From Undaria pinnatifida (lineage: Eukaryota > Sar > Phaeophyceae > Laminariales > Alariaceae), in the NCBI GenBank assembly GCA_012845835.1, contig JABAKD010000019.1:14867420-14931419 (forward strand): 64,000 nucleotides of DNA. Reading direction: 5' to 3'. The notes under the pieces were generated by a model that saw only the letters and a list, made by a program, of their open reading frames with translations, had not been told where the DNA came from and did not search any database. Positions 35,555-45,800 of this stretch are shown piece by piece. The translations under genes and the position numbers were made by a program. Positions within the stretch are counted from its first letter, which is position 1. Each line of letters begins with the position of its first letter.

Positions 35555-35815
35555 TACCCTCGCCTCGGTGGGTGGAAAAAAACATGCGCATATCGTACTG
35601 TATACACGTTTGGCCTGTCCCTGTCCGATTTCCCATGCTAGAAGAAAATTCGCTAAGCGTTTGGCGCGGGGGTCCCTTGGGTCACTTCGCCTTGATGCCG
35701 ACTGCTAATGTGGGGTTGGGTTGGGTTGGGTTGGGTTGGGTTAGGTTTGGTTGGGTTGAGATTCATTGGAAGCTGCAGCTTATTCCGTTGTGGACGGCGG
35801 AGCAGCTGATACTTG
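35555..35815. repeat. Higher-order module after 50-bp block 1
   Basis: Starts GGGTACCCTCGCCTCGGTGG, passes TGTCCGATTTCCCATG and GCCGACTG, and includes a GGGTT run at 35714-35740. It is repeated at 36420-36640. Confidence 0.85.
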
Positions 35816-35839
35816 GTGACTGAAAGCCGCGGTGGTGGG

Positions 35840-36420
35840 CGAAAAATCGGTAGCATTGGGAGCTAGGTTTCTCGGGTGGCCTAAAACCGGCCTGAACACC
35901 CGGTGGCTTTGAGCATTGGGCCTGTTAAGTGGCCTCGTCGACCGAGAAATCGGTAGCATTGGAAGCGGGGCCTCTGGGATGGTCTAATGGACCGAAAAGC
36001 TGGCAGATTGGGCGCTGGGTCTGTTGGGTGGTCTAATGGACCGCAATTCGCTGGCATTGGGCGCCGGGTCTCTTGGGTGGTCTAGTGGATCTAAGAATCG
36101 GTAAAACTAGGAGTTGGATTTCTTGGATGATCTAGTCCACCGATACATCGGTAGTATTGGGCGCTGGGTCTCTTGGGTGGCCTCGTTGACCGAACAATCG
36201 ATAGGATTGGGAGCTGGGCCTCTTGGATGGCCTAGTGGGCCAAAATATTGGTAGCATCGGATGCTGGGTCTCTTAGGTGGCCTAATGGAGTGAACAATAG
36301 GTAGCATTGGGTGTTGGGTCTGTTGGGTAGCCCAGGGGACCGAGCATTCGGTGGCAGTCGGAGATGGTCCCCTTGGGTGGCCTAGTGGACCGAAAATCGG
36401 TAGGACTGGGCGCTGGCCTA
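35840..36420. repeat. 50-bp minisatellite block 2
   Basis: Same unit as block 1. Each block is followed by the same 220-260-bp module, so the two together form a higher-order repeat. Confidence 0.9.
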
Positions 36421-36640
36421 GGGTACCCTCGCCTCGGTGGGTGGAACGAAACTTGCGCATATCGTGATGTAACGCGTTTGGTCTGTCCTCGTCCGATTTC
36501 CCATGGCAGAAGAAAACTTGCGCATTTGGCGTGGGGCTCCGTGGGTCGCATCGCCTTCATGCCGACTGTAAATGTGGAGTTGGGTTGGGATTGATGGGAA
36601 GCTGGAGCTTATTCCGTGGTGGACGGCGAAGCAGGAACAC
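36420..36640. repeat. Higher-order module after 50-bp block 2
   Basis: Second copy of the module at 35555-35815. It ends GGAGCTTATTCCGTGGTGGA as the first does and lacks most of the GGGTT run. Confidence 0.85.
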
Positions 36641-36699
36641 CTCACTTTGCGTAAACTATGCATATCCTTGCAATAGTTTAACGTGTCACCCTACTATTG

Positions 36700-37315
36700 C
36701 TATTTCTTTCTGTACGTGGGCTGGTGGCGGTGGGCTATCGTACGCAATGGTTTTCCTTGAGCTTGGCACAGGGTAACGTGAGTTGCAGCGTCGGTCATCT
36801 TGTATTCTCAAGCCAAGGGTTGGCAGTAGGTCGAGAGTGCCAAGCCCATTATATTTGCGAAAAAAATGTAATTATTTATAATAAAGCGCAACATCGTTTT
36901 CCTCGGATGCGGCGATGCACTCATATATCAAACTACTGCAGTATTAATTATGAACTATCAGGTGAAGAAGTTATGCTTGCCTGGACACAACCGTGCTGAG
37001 CTGCCCGCAGTGCAAGTTATTGTATGTCGCAGGGCGTCGTGGGAAACTTGGTTCGTGAATCACACCTCGGTCGGCCGGTGCGATAGTATCGCAGCGAATG
37101 GCGCTGCGGGTGAGATGCTTTTCTTTTTTTGTTCGTAAGCTGGCAGCGGTGAGTTGTCATGGACATTGCCGCAAAGGTTTGCCTTGGGCAGAAACATATT
37201 ATAAATATCTTATGATCCATATACATTGTCCGCAGCGTCGGTGACATTGTAATCTCAAACCAAGGGCTGACAGTAGCTCGGGAGAGTCAAGACCATTGTG
37301 TTTGCGACGAAAATA
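36700..37315. repeat. Direct duplication of ~175 bp (36700-36870 and 37135-37315)
   Basis: The shared order is GGTTTNCCTTG, GCAGCGTCGGT, TTGTANTCTCAA, CCAAGGG and TTTGCGA-AAAAT. The second copy has an inserted AT-rich segment. Confidence 0.7.
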
Positions 37316-37355
37316 CCGCTATAGTGCAATATCATCTCCCTCATAGGTAGAAATT

Positions 37356-37400
37356 AGGGTTAGGGTTAGTGTTAGCGTTAGGGGACGGACGGACGGACAA
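37356..37400. repeat. Interstitial telomere-like TTAGGG run
   Basis: Two and a half TTAGGG units and variants are followed by GACG repeats. It is too short to mark a telomere. Confidence 0.7.
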
Positions 37401-37611
37401 CCGAAATTAAGTTTCCCACTGTCAATGGAAACCCCAGCTACACTGGGGAATGGTCGCATGCTGCATGGGTCACTTTAAAGGAGGAGTTGACGCAGACGTC
37501 TGTGCTTCATTCTGCTGAAAAACACGTGGCACGAACAAAATTTCGACAAGTATGCCACGAGCCGGGTGCATCACATAGTACCAACACGTACACTTCCAAG
37601 TACAAACACAT

Positions 37612-37675
37612 CCTGAACACAAGGTTCCCCTCGGGGATGTGGTTGGTTTCAAGTCCCGAGGGTGTCTCAAGCGTT
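37612..37675. repeat. Hairpin element, copy 1
   Basis: CCCTCGGG and CCCGAGGG form an inverted pair about 20 bp apart, flanked by ACAAGGTTC and TGTCTCAAG. A diverged copy lies at 61588-61655. Confidence 0.65.
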
Positions 37676-38059
37676 TCTATGAGCTATAAATTATCCAGAT
37701 AATATATACTAAAAATGAAAACTAAAAAAACATAGTAACCCACCGCGCAAGTACCCGGGCCAAGTAAACCGACTGTTCAAAGCTAAAACGAGTTTTTGTT
37801 AACTTTGCAATCATTCATCGGCGACAGCTATAGTACCCTTAGTGTCCACGTGGGTGTTACGATTGGCTGCAATCATGCACTATTAAAACGTTTGGCCAGA
37901 ATCGCGCCTGGTAACAACGTTTTTTAATGATGGTGGACACGTACACACACGTTTTTCGAACATCGGTGTGGGAAGCCCTTTGAGGTTAAGCCTCTAACGG
38001 TTTTTTTTTCAACAATAAGTCATGCCAAGGAAGCAACAATACCTGTGCTTTACGACTCG

Positions 38060-38455
38060 CCGCTTCCGGAAGCAGGAGCGATCGCCCACATGCATTTGTG
38101 TTGCTGCAGTTCCCAGCGTGCAGGACATGGCATGCAGGATGCAGAAGCAATTACCAGTCGCGACGCCCCCCCCCCCTCATACGACTACGGCAATGCCTGG
38201 AATGCGTACTCCACCCCCCCGCCCCTCGCCGCCAGACTCGCCGAACACCTCACGGCACTTCGCGCTTGATGTGCGCGCTGTCTGCCTGGTCGGTGAAAAC
38301 CCAACGTGCGCCGCCTCGGCGTTGTCCGGGTGCGAGGGTCAAAGGTCATACGACTACGGCTATGCATGAAACGAGTGATCCTCCTTAATCTCCCCTCCGG
38401 CAACGGCTATGCATGAAACGAGTGATCCTCCTTAATCCCCCCTCCGGCATGTAAA
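38060..38455 (+). repeat. Dispersed element R, copy 2
   Basis: Matches 28680-28920 through GGTCGGTGAAAACCCAACGTGC and the C/T-rich end. The last ~50 bp (CAACGGCTATGCATGAAACG) are tandemly duplicated. Confidence 0.78.
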
Positions 38456-39539
38456 CCCTCCATGCTTCCTTTTCTTCCTCTCGCTCTACCCCCTTCGTAC
38501 TCTACTTCGTACTAACCAACCCCCGCCTCCAGCCCCCCTGCGGCGAAATGGAACTCCTTGCGGATGGCACACTATGGCACAACAACCACGGCATGGACAC
38601 GCTACTTTTCCGACCCATCCGAAAGCTCAAAACATGTAATCGAAAAACGGTTCCTCCGTTTGTCCGTGCCTCCATCGAAAAACTACACCAAACCTACTCC
38701 AAGAGTTTCGTACGTACAAACGTGTAAAGCCAGCGGAAACGCAACAGCCGTTTGTGTAACAATATCAATATTCCAACGGCACTTGTATTTCCGTCCAGAG
38801 CGGTATGGAATATAGACAAGATAAACATATACCCTCTAAAACGAGCTACAGCAATCTTACTGTTGTCCTCATGGACATGGTTTCCCGTGTTATGCCCTAG
38901 TAAAAAACTTGCCGCTTGCAGCACGACAGCGCTATGAAATGCTCCTGAAATTAAGATTCACCCTCACATGCGTTCATTAAAAAAACAGATCCTATACTGT
39001 CGTGGGCTCCTCTACACTACCGGCCCTTTTCTACGAATGTTTCTAAGAACGCCGACAAGAAACTTACGCGTTACCCTTCCGTGAAAGAAAACATCGGGAT
39101 CGGTTATACTGAATTTAGTACCAAACACACGCTACCCCCACGAGATCTAGCGTCCGCCAGCATCCCGCGTCCTTATGAGATGGATGGTACTGTGCTCTCC
39201 TATGAAAGAGCCCGACAAGTAAAACAAATTCATATTCTGGGGGAAAACAAGCAATTCGAGCGCGGGAATGCTCAATATAGTGTGGAACACACCCTATCTA
39301 AAAAAAAGATGAAATCTACCCTCGGGCAGTATCCAGAACAGTTTCTTATTCAAGAGCCGGTGCTGTTCACTTGTGCCCAATCGATACACGATACACTTCT
39401 TCTACTCGTACAGCCGCAGGCAGCGTTGTTCAAATCCAGAAAATATTGGCACCCAGTGCCCTCATAAACGAAGGTGGGCGTGAATACGGCCACTACCCAC
39501 TAAGAAGGCGGCTTCACCCAAGCCCAACGACGGGTGTAT

Positions 39540-39775
39540 ACAGAACCAAACAACCGACCGAATCACCGATTCGATCATCGACCGAACCATTGAACGAATC
39601 ATCGACCGAACCACCGACGGAATCATCAACTGAATCATCGACCGATATATCGGCTGAATCATGGACCAAAATCATCAACCGAATCATCAACTGAATAATT
39701 TTAGACCGAATCTCAACCGAATGTTGACGGAATCATAAACGGAATCATCGACCGAATCACTAAACGAACCATCGA
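39540..39775. repeat. ATCATCGACCGA short tandem repeat
   Basis: Variable 12-15-bp units of CGAATCATCGACCGAA. The Thr/Glu/Ser-rich frame here is repeat-derived. Confidence 0.85.
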
Positions 39776-40439
39776 CACACTATACGTTATGCGCACGAAC
39801 TACTACTGCAAGGCCAACAAAGTACAGTAACCCAGCGCAACATTGGCCATGCTAATCATGTTCTTATTGTTGTATTAACAATACGATAATACCAGGGTAT
39901 GTTTCATCGTCCATGGCTCACGACATTGAATGCATGCGGGCCCTGCAACGGTATGCCAGAACGGAAACCAATACGCAAAAACGAATACGTCTATCCTATT
40001 GGGTCGCCACAAAAAAATAACGAGAAAAGGGCTACACCGAATGAGGACTGCTATTACCAGTTACGCCTACTGCTATTATACCAGGATAAACCATACGGTT
40101 ACCGGACAGAAATGTAAGGACCGTTGGTAAATAACAAACACGAAATATCCAAACGGTCCTTATATTCCCGACTGGTTATCCAAACAGTCCTTAAAAGCTG
40201 CGCCTATGAATGGAAACCCGTTCCTGCGCGAAGCGCTCGCCACACGAGACTTAAAACCAATGGATTCCTCACTACAGCAAAATATTTTTTCGAGAAGCAC
40301 GGCCAACCGCAAGAACTTAATGATAAGGAACGAAAGTCAGTACACTCCATGCCATGTGATTTCATCCACACGACGGACAGATCAGTTCAGATCAGATCCT
40401 CATTCATCTGTTGATGATGTCTGTCTTTGGGGGGAGACA

Positions 40440-40640
40440 TATCCCTGGTCTACATGATCTGCACTGCCGATGGATAGATCATGTTGCCGATTGATCTGAA
40501 TGATCTAGCACATCATGTCATGTTATGTCATCATTCCTTGGTTGGATTTGTTCTACACGCATCCTGCACAACATGCCACAACAACAGACACAGGGTCCAG
40601 ATGATCTAGATCACCATCTGTCAGATGTGCGGTTTTGTTC
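40440..40640 (+). repeat. GATCTAGATCAT dispersed element, copy 2
   Basis: Same family as 2765-2935 and 46310-46580. Shared text includes TTGGATTTGT, CTACACGCAT and GATGATCTAGATC. Confidence 0.65.
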
Positions 40641-41179
40641 TTTTTCAGCGCGGTGGTAGAATAAGCCCTCGCATCGATGGACCGATGGACGCGGTAGCCA
40701 TCAGGCGACAGCGCCAACAAACTCAGCGTCAGCCCCTAAGAGCACAAGACACCATTGATCCTTATGAGACTAATATATGGTGACAAAAACAACGACGAGT
40801 GCGATCTTACCACGAGTCTAGGAAGAGTGTACACCAATGCCATTATCACCGTGCTGCAAGCGTTTGCAGAGGCCATTAAGTTGCAGTTCGAGCGCGTTCC
40901 CTACCCCGGCGAGTAGGGCTGCTTCGTGCGGTCCATGTTGTGATGCTCAGTTTCTTTCGACACTCTCCCTCTGAACTCCCAAACTATTTGAGCACCAAAC
41001 GCCAGGAGACAACCAACCAACCTCTAGCCTGGCGCCCAAAGAGTACGTGTGTCACGGTCTCAAACTCCCACCAAATTTTACCGCCACACACGTACACGCC
41101 CACAGTAAACCGATCGCTACGCGTACAGCTCCAGCCGCCCTATGTTTACAGCAGACAGCAGCAAAGGGGTGTACCGCTC

Positions 41180-41440
41180 CCCCATCATAGCCCCCCCGCG
41201 CTCCGCTCCCCCCCCCCCCCCCCCCCCCCCAACAAAACTCCCCTCGACCCCCTCTCCCTCCTCTTCTCCCTCGGTGACAAAAAGCCCGTCGACCCTCGTC
41301 TCCCTCCGATCTCCTATACCCCCCGCCCCGCCAACAAAAACTATTTTCGCCCCCCCCCCCCCCCCCCTCCTTAACAAAACTCCCGCCGTCCCCCTTCGCT
41401 ACTCTCCACCTTCCCCCCCGACTCGAATGCAGCCAGCCGT
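41180..41440. repeat. C-rich low-complexity tract
   Basis: Several poly-C runs with CTCC-rich text between. The proline- and glycine-rich frames on both strands reflect composition. Confidence 0.8.
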
Positions 41441-41559
41441 CGACACGTGCGACGAGGCAATCGAACAAAACCCCCCCACAAAAAATAAGTTATGTAGCTG
41501 TTTCAGGAGGCAATGAGGCAGCCAATAACTACCACCCCGTTACCGCTTTTGCAGTACAC

Positions 41560-41740
41560 CAGTGGTCCTCCCACAGTGCCGTTATGTGCACTATAGAGGG
41601 AAATAACGGCACCGTAGCGGAAGCCGGCACTACCCCGCATACCGCCACTCCTGGTTGTTCCCACCTGTGCCAAGCGATTTCACAAGCATTATAGAGGGCA
41701 ACCGGCACTGCTCAACCTGCGCTTTAGAGGGGCCTCCATA
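41560..41740 (+). repeat. MITE-like element M, copy 1
   Basis: Shares TGCACTATAGAGGGAAATAACGGCA, CGATTTCACA, ATAGNGGGCAACCGGCACT and GAGGGG-CTYC with 55420-55595 and, inverted, with 54850-55030. No protein is encoded. Confidence 0.8.
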
Positions 41741-42129
41741 GCACTATCGGCCCACGAATGAGAAATACACTACAGCAACAAGAACCTAAGGCTCGCGGCT
41801 TGGGGTAAGCTACGAAATATGGAGAAATAGATCGCGCTTAGCAGCGAGAGCTACCCCCAACCTTGTATAATCGCCTAAGCTCAAGGTTTCTCGAGGTGAT
41901 GTTACATCAACCCTAAAAACGCTGCAAAATTTATCTCACACTACTCGTACATGCAAGTACTTTCCCCCCCCAAAAAAGCGCGTGCACCTCCAAGCACCTC
42001 CAAAAAAGTTGAGATTTCACGCCTTGCTCAGATCAAGCGCTACTTCTTCGCGAGCCCGTGCTGCTGTAGCGTTATTACCGTTATTACCGTAACTAGTCTT
42101 ATTGGCACTACCCTACCCGTGGGGGGTGG

Positions 42130-42440
42130 GGGTGTACTCATTTTGCGCATAGCCATAGCCGTATGGCCACAGACACTCGCATCCCGAAGGGAGCACGTCG
42201 GGTTTTCCCAGACCAGGCAGCCATCGTGTGCACCCAAAAACGCGAAGCGCCTACCCTGGCATCCCTACAGTGCCGTGCCGGGTTAGGGCAAGTTGGCCTC
42301 TCACCGGCCAGGAAGACGCCGCATGCACCAAGAACGCGAAGCGCCTTGAGGTGTTTGGCAAGTTCCATGGAGGGTGAGCTGCATCCTCTTAACAACCATT
42401 TGTGAGGCGGACTTCGGCACCTTGTGCGTACTCTCTTGCA
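42130..42440 (-). repeat. Dispersed element R, copy 3, just 3' of the GARP gene
   Basis: The inverted copy of element R begins 14 bp beyond the GARP stop codon, so it probably forms the 3' UTR. The GCGCTTCGCG segment is duplicated inside this copy. Confidence 0.78.
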
Positions 42441-42453
42441 CATGGGAGGGCAG

Positions 42454-42837
42454 CTACCCGTGTGGGGGGGTATCCAACAAAAAGCTGAACAATTGAAGAT
42501 CCAACGTGTCATCATCCCAATACAAGTCGTTGCTGAGCAAAGGTTGGGGTGCATCCACGTCGGTCGCTAGTATGGCCGACGGAGACAAGCCTTCCGGACC
42601 ACCACCACCACCACCGCCACCAATACCACTTACGCTGTTACCCATACCAGGGTCTAGCTCCCCCGCGTTCGGCATAGGTGGGTGCGCGGCTAGTAGCGGA
42701 GCCCCAGGCCCAGTAGCGCCGCTAGGGCTTCTGCCCGGAGTGCTGGGACTTCTGGCGGAGGTTGGTGGTCTGTTGAAGAGGGAATTTTCAGTCGTGCTAG
42801 CTTGCGAAGACGCATCTGCATCGGACGGCTGCTGCTG
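42454..42837 (-). CDS. GARP gene terminal exon k
   Basis: A long pyrimidine tract and ACCAACAG precede a CAG run. The 127 residues are Ser/Pro-rich with a Gly8 run and end in DDDTLDLQLFSFLLD before TPPHG and TAG (42456-42454). The acidic-hydrophobic end looks like a transactivation segment. Confidence 0.85.
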   Translation of the reverse strand, partial: QQQPSDADASSQASTTENSLFNRPPTSARSPSTPGRSPSGATGPGAPLLAAHPPMPNAGELDPGMGNSVSGIGGGGGGGGPEGLSPSAILATDVDAPQPLLSNDLYWDDDTLDLQLFSFLLDTPPHG

Positions 42838-45800
42838 CTGTTGGTGTGGGGGGTGGGCGGGGGTGGGGGGAGGGGAGAGGTACGGTGGGGGCGATGAAGG
42901 GAAGGAGTAAGGGCCAGGGCGTCTACAGCTGACGGTAAGTTAGGTGCGATCATCAAGGAAACGAGTCAGGTGAGGAGGTCTACCTGAAGGCGTCGTATGT
43001 TGCCCAACTAATAATTATCTGCAGCTGTCAGCTGCTGTGTTGGGTGGGTGACGTTAAGGGAATTAATTACGCGAGGTGGTCTGAAGATGACGGCTGCTGC
43101 TGCAGCGGCGGTGGCGGCGGGCGGGTGGGGTTGGATGGGTGCGAGTAAGCGATTCGTTGTCAAGCAGGAATTTCTCCGCTTCCTTTTCGTCATATCTTCC
43201 CTTCTTCTCTAAAGTCCCGAAAGAAGGTATTAATAACACCGTGAGCCGTTCGCAAACAGGCAGTCCTCCACTTATTTTCTCAACACCTGTTCCTGTTCCT
43301 TCTCCAGCCCCAAATGGATTAACGTGAAACGCGCAAAAATGACTCCACGCGAATTCCGACAAGTTTTCGCCACAAACGAGGGTTAAGCTCTGAAGGGGCT
43401 GAACCAAAAGTGTGACAAGAAGTTAACGCCGTCGGTCCTGTCCAAACAGGCAATTCCCCGCTTCTTGTTTTTGAAGAGTGTTTCCTCTCAGGTCCCGAAC
43501 GGGCTAGAAAACGACGGCGATAACGACCCTCACCTTGGCCGTTGGGCCCTCTGGGCCCGGGGTAAGCCCGAACGGACCAGAAGAGCCAACGAGGGCTTTT
43601 CCTTTCCCCTTTCCTTCCTCTTTTCCGTGCTGTTCCTGCCGCTGTTGTTGCTCTAGCTCTTGCTGTGCGTGAAGCTGCAACTGATCCTGGGGGAACGAGG
43701 GAGAGAAAGGTCATCGCAATGTTGTGGGTGTGGTTGTTGTGGTGGTGGTGGCTGTTGTCGTAGTGATTTTTCTCACACCAACTCATCTCCGCACCCTGCT
43801 CCGTCGTCACAAGACAAGCTCCAACACAACCCCATCAGCCAATCCAGGGACAATGATCAAGCCAGTAGTATTACCACGGTGGTTAAAGGAAATTGCCGAC
43901 GCCAATCCCCCCCCCAACAACACCCTGAGACCCGCGCCGTCACCGCAAGCCGCCGCGGCTGCATGTACCGCGCACCTGCTGCCTGAGACGCATGAGTCGG
44001 TGAATGTCCATGCTCGTCTTCATTTCCATCCTCAGGCTCGTCTCGTCTATCCCCTCCTTCGCCCCGTCCAACATAGCCGCCTCCCATTCAAGATGCTCGA
44101 GCGGGAACACGCCGGCCTCGCGAACCGACATCAGTTGCCCCGCACTCGATTGTCCCGAACCTGAATGTCCCGCGCCCAAATATCCCGCGCCCAAAAGCCC
44201 CGCACTAATCGGCAGCATGGGCGTGCTCGGCGTGTGCATAGGGGGGGCAGAGAAGGCAGACAGCCCCGCCAAAGCTGCCGCTCGAAGGGGCCCGTAAGAT
44301 GGGCTACCTGCAGCCCTTAAGCTTCCAGCAACCACACCAACACCACCCCCATCACTACCCCCCCCCCCCCCCACCACCACTACCTCCGCCACCAGAAACA
44401 GCAGCAGCACCACGACCAGCCCGACCAGCACCAGCAGCATGCCCACCACCACCACTCACCCCCCCACTACGACCAGAACCATCAGCAGCACCACTGCCGC
44501 CAGCACCGCCACCATCACCCCCCCCACCACCATCACCGCCACCACCATCACCCCCACCACCGCCAGCACCACCACCACCATCATCCCCACCACCACCGCC
44601 ACCCCCCCCACCACCGTCACCAACGCCCGCACCACCAGCACCAACACCCCCCCCCCCTTCACCACCGCGACTATCCCCACTACCACCAACACCAGCAGCA
44701 GCAGCAACACCAGCACCAGCACCAACCGTAGCAGCGGGCGCAGCGGTATATCTTTCGGGGGCAGGTAGAGAACTCGCGGTTGGCCGAAAGGAGAAGAGGT
44801 TAGGCGTGCCTTCGAGGCCTCTCGGCGGAAGGCCCAACTTTAGGGAGGACGCTCGAAGCATGTCGGCGATATCGGCTGTGGCAGCAGCAGCAGCCATCCT
44901 TTGCTGCGTTTGGGAAATTTGCGGCAGGAATCGGGGGGGGGGGGAGGGGGGGGGATAGGACAGAGGATGGCTAGTTATTTAGAATACAGCTTAAGCACAG
45001 AAACAGCACCTTGCAGCCGTGGATGGTAGCAGCACTAGTAGCAATTTTTCTTTCAGCATCAGTCTCAGTAATGGAGTCAGAGTATCAGTGTCCGTACTAG
45101 TATCCCAGTATCATTGGCAGCAAGCAGCAGCAGCGCCAGTATAAGTGGCAGCAGATAGAGTACTACTGTACCAAGTACCAGCAGCACTAGCAGAGTGGCA
45201 ATATGGCATCAGTATGAGCATCAGCACCAGTATCAGTATCAGTATCGATATCCTTCATCATCAAAATCATCATAAGCATTATACAGTAGAATATACAGTT
45301 GTAGCAAAACGAAGTACGGTGCAGCAGTAGCAGTATGAGTACGATTGATATTAATAACACCACTATCACAATAAGAGATGCCTCACCGCAGACGCTCGTG
45401 GCGGCAGGTAGCTGCTGTCCTTTCCACCACTTGTGCCTACGGTACTTCTGCCGGAGGCAGGCAGAGAGGACTGCCTGCTGCCCTCGCGGCTGGTGTTATC
45501 CTTGTTGCTGTTGTCCCTGCTGCTGCTGTCCTTGCGGCTGCGGTCCTTGCTGCTGCTGTCCTTGCTGCTGCTGTCCTTGCTGCTGCTGTCCTTGCTGCTG
45601 CTGTCCCTGCTGCTGCTGTCCTTGCTGCTGCTGTCCTTGCTGCTGCTGTCCCTGCTGTTGCTATCCTTTCGAGGAAGCGACTGAGCCGGATTAACATTAA
45701 TTGTCTTCGGCCAAGCCCCGGCGCCGCTGACTTGAACAGAACCTGTTGGCCACACGCCTGAGGTTCCCATGGCATCAGAATTATGTGAAAACAGTCGGAT

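Noticed and set aside
35177..36560. Several minus-strand frames rich in GPLGHPR-like peptides
   Set aside because: A 50-bp unit rotates the frame, so these peptides are by-products of the minisatellite.
37356..37380. Telomere end
   Set aside because: Only two to three TTAGGG units inside normal DNA, so not a chromosome end.
43063..43407. Minus-strand frame in GARP intron j-k
   Set aside because: It has a plausible acceptor, but exons j and k join directly in phase 0 and the frame lacks conserved content. It could be an optional exon.
44299..44958. Pro-rich 219-codon frame on the plus strand
   Set aside because: It is the antisense of GARP exon i; the minus strand has spliced, phase-consistent coding on both sides.
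45335..45694. Cys/Pro-rich plus-strand and Ala-rich minus-strand frames in the 15-bp repeat
   Set aside because: Repeat-driven openness. Only the SSSKD frame fits neighbouring exon phases.
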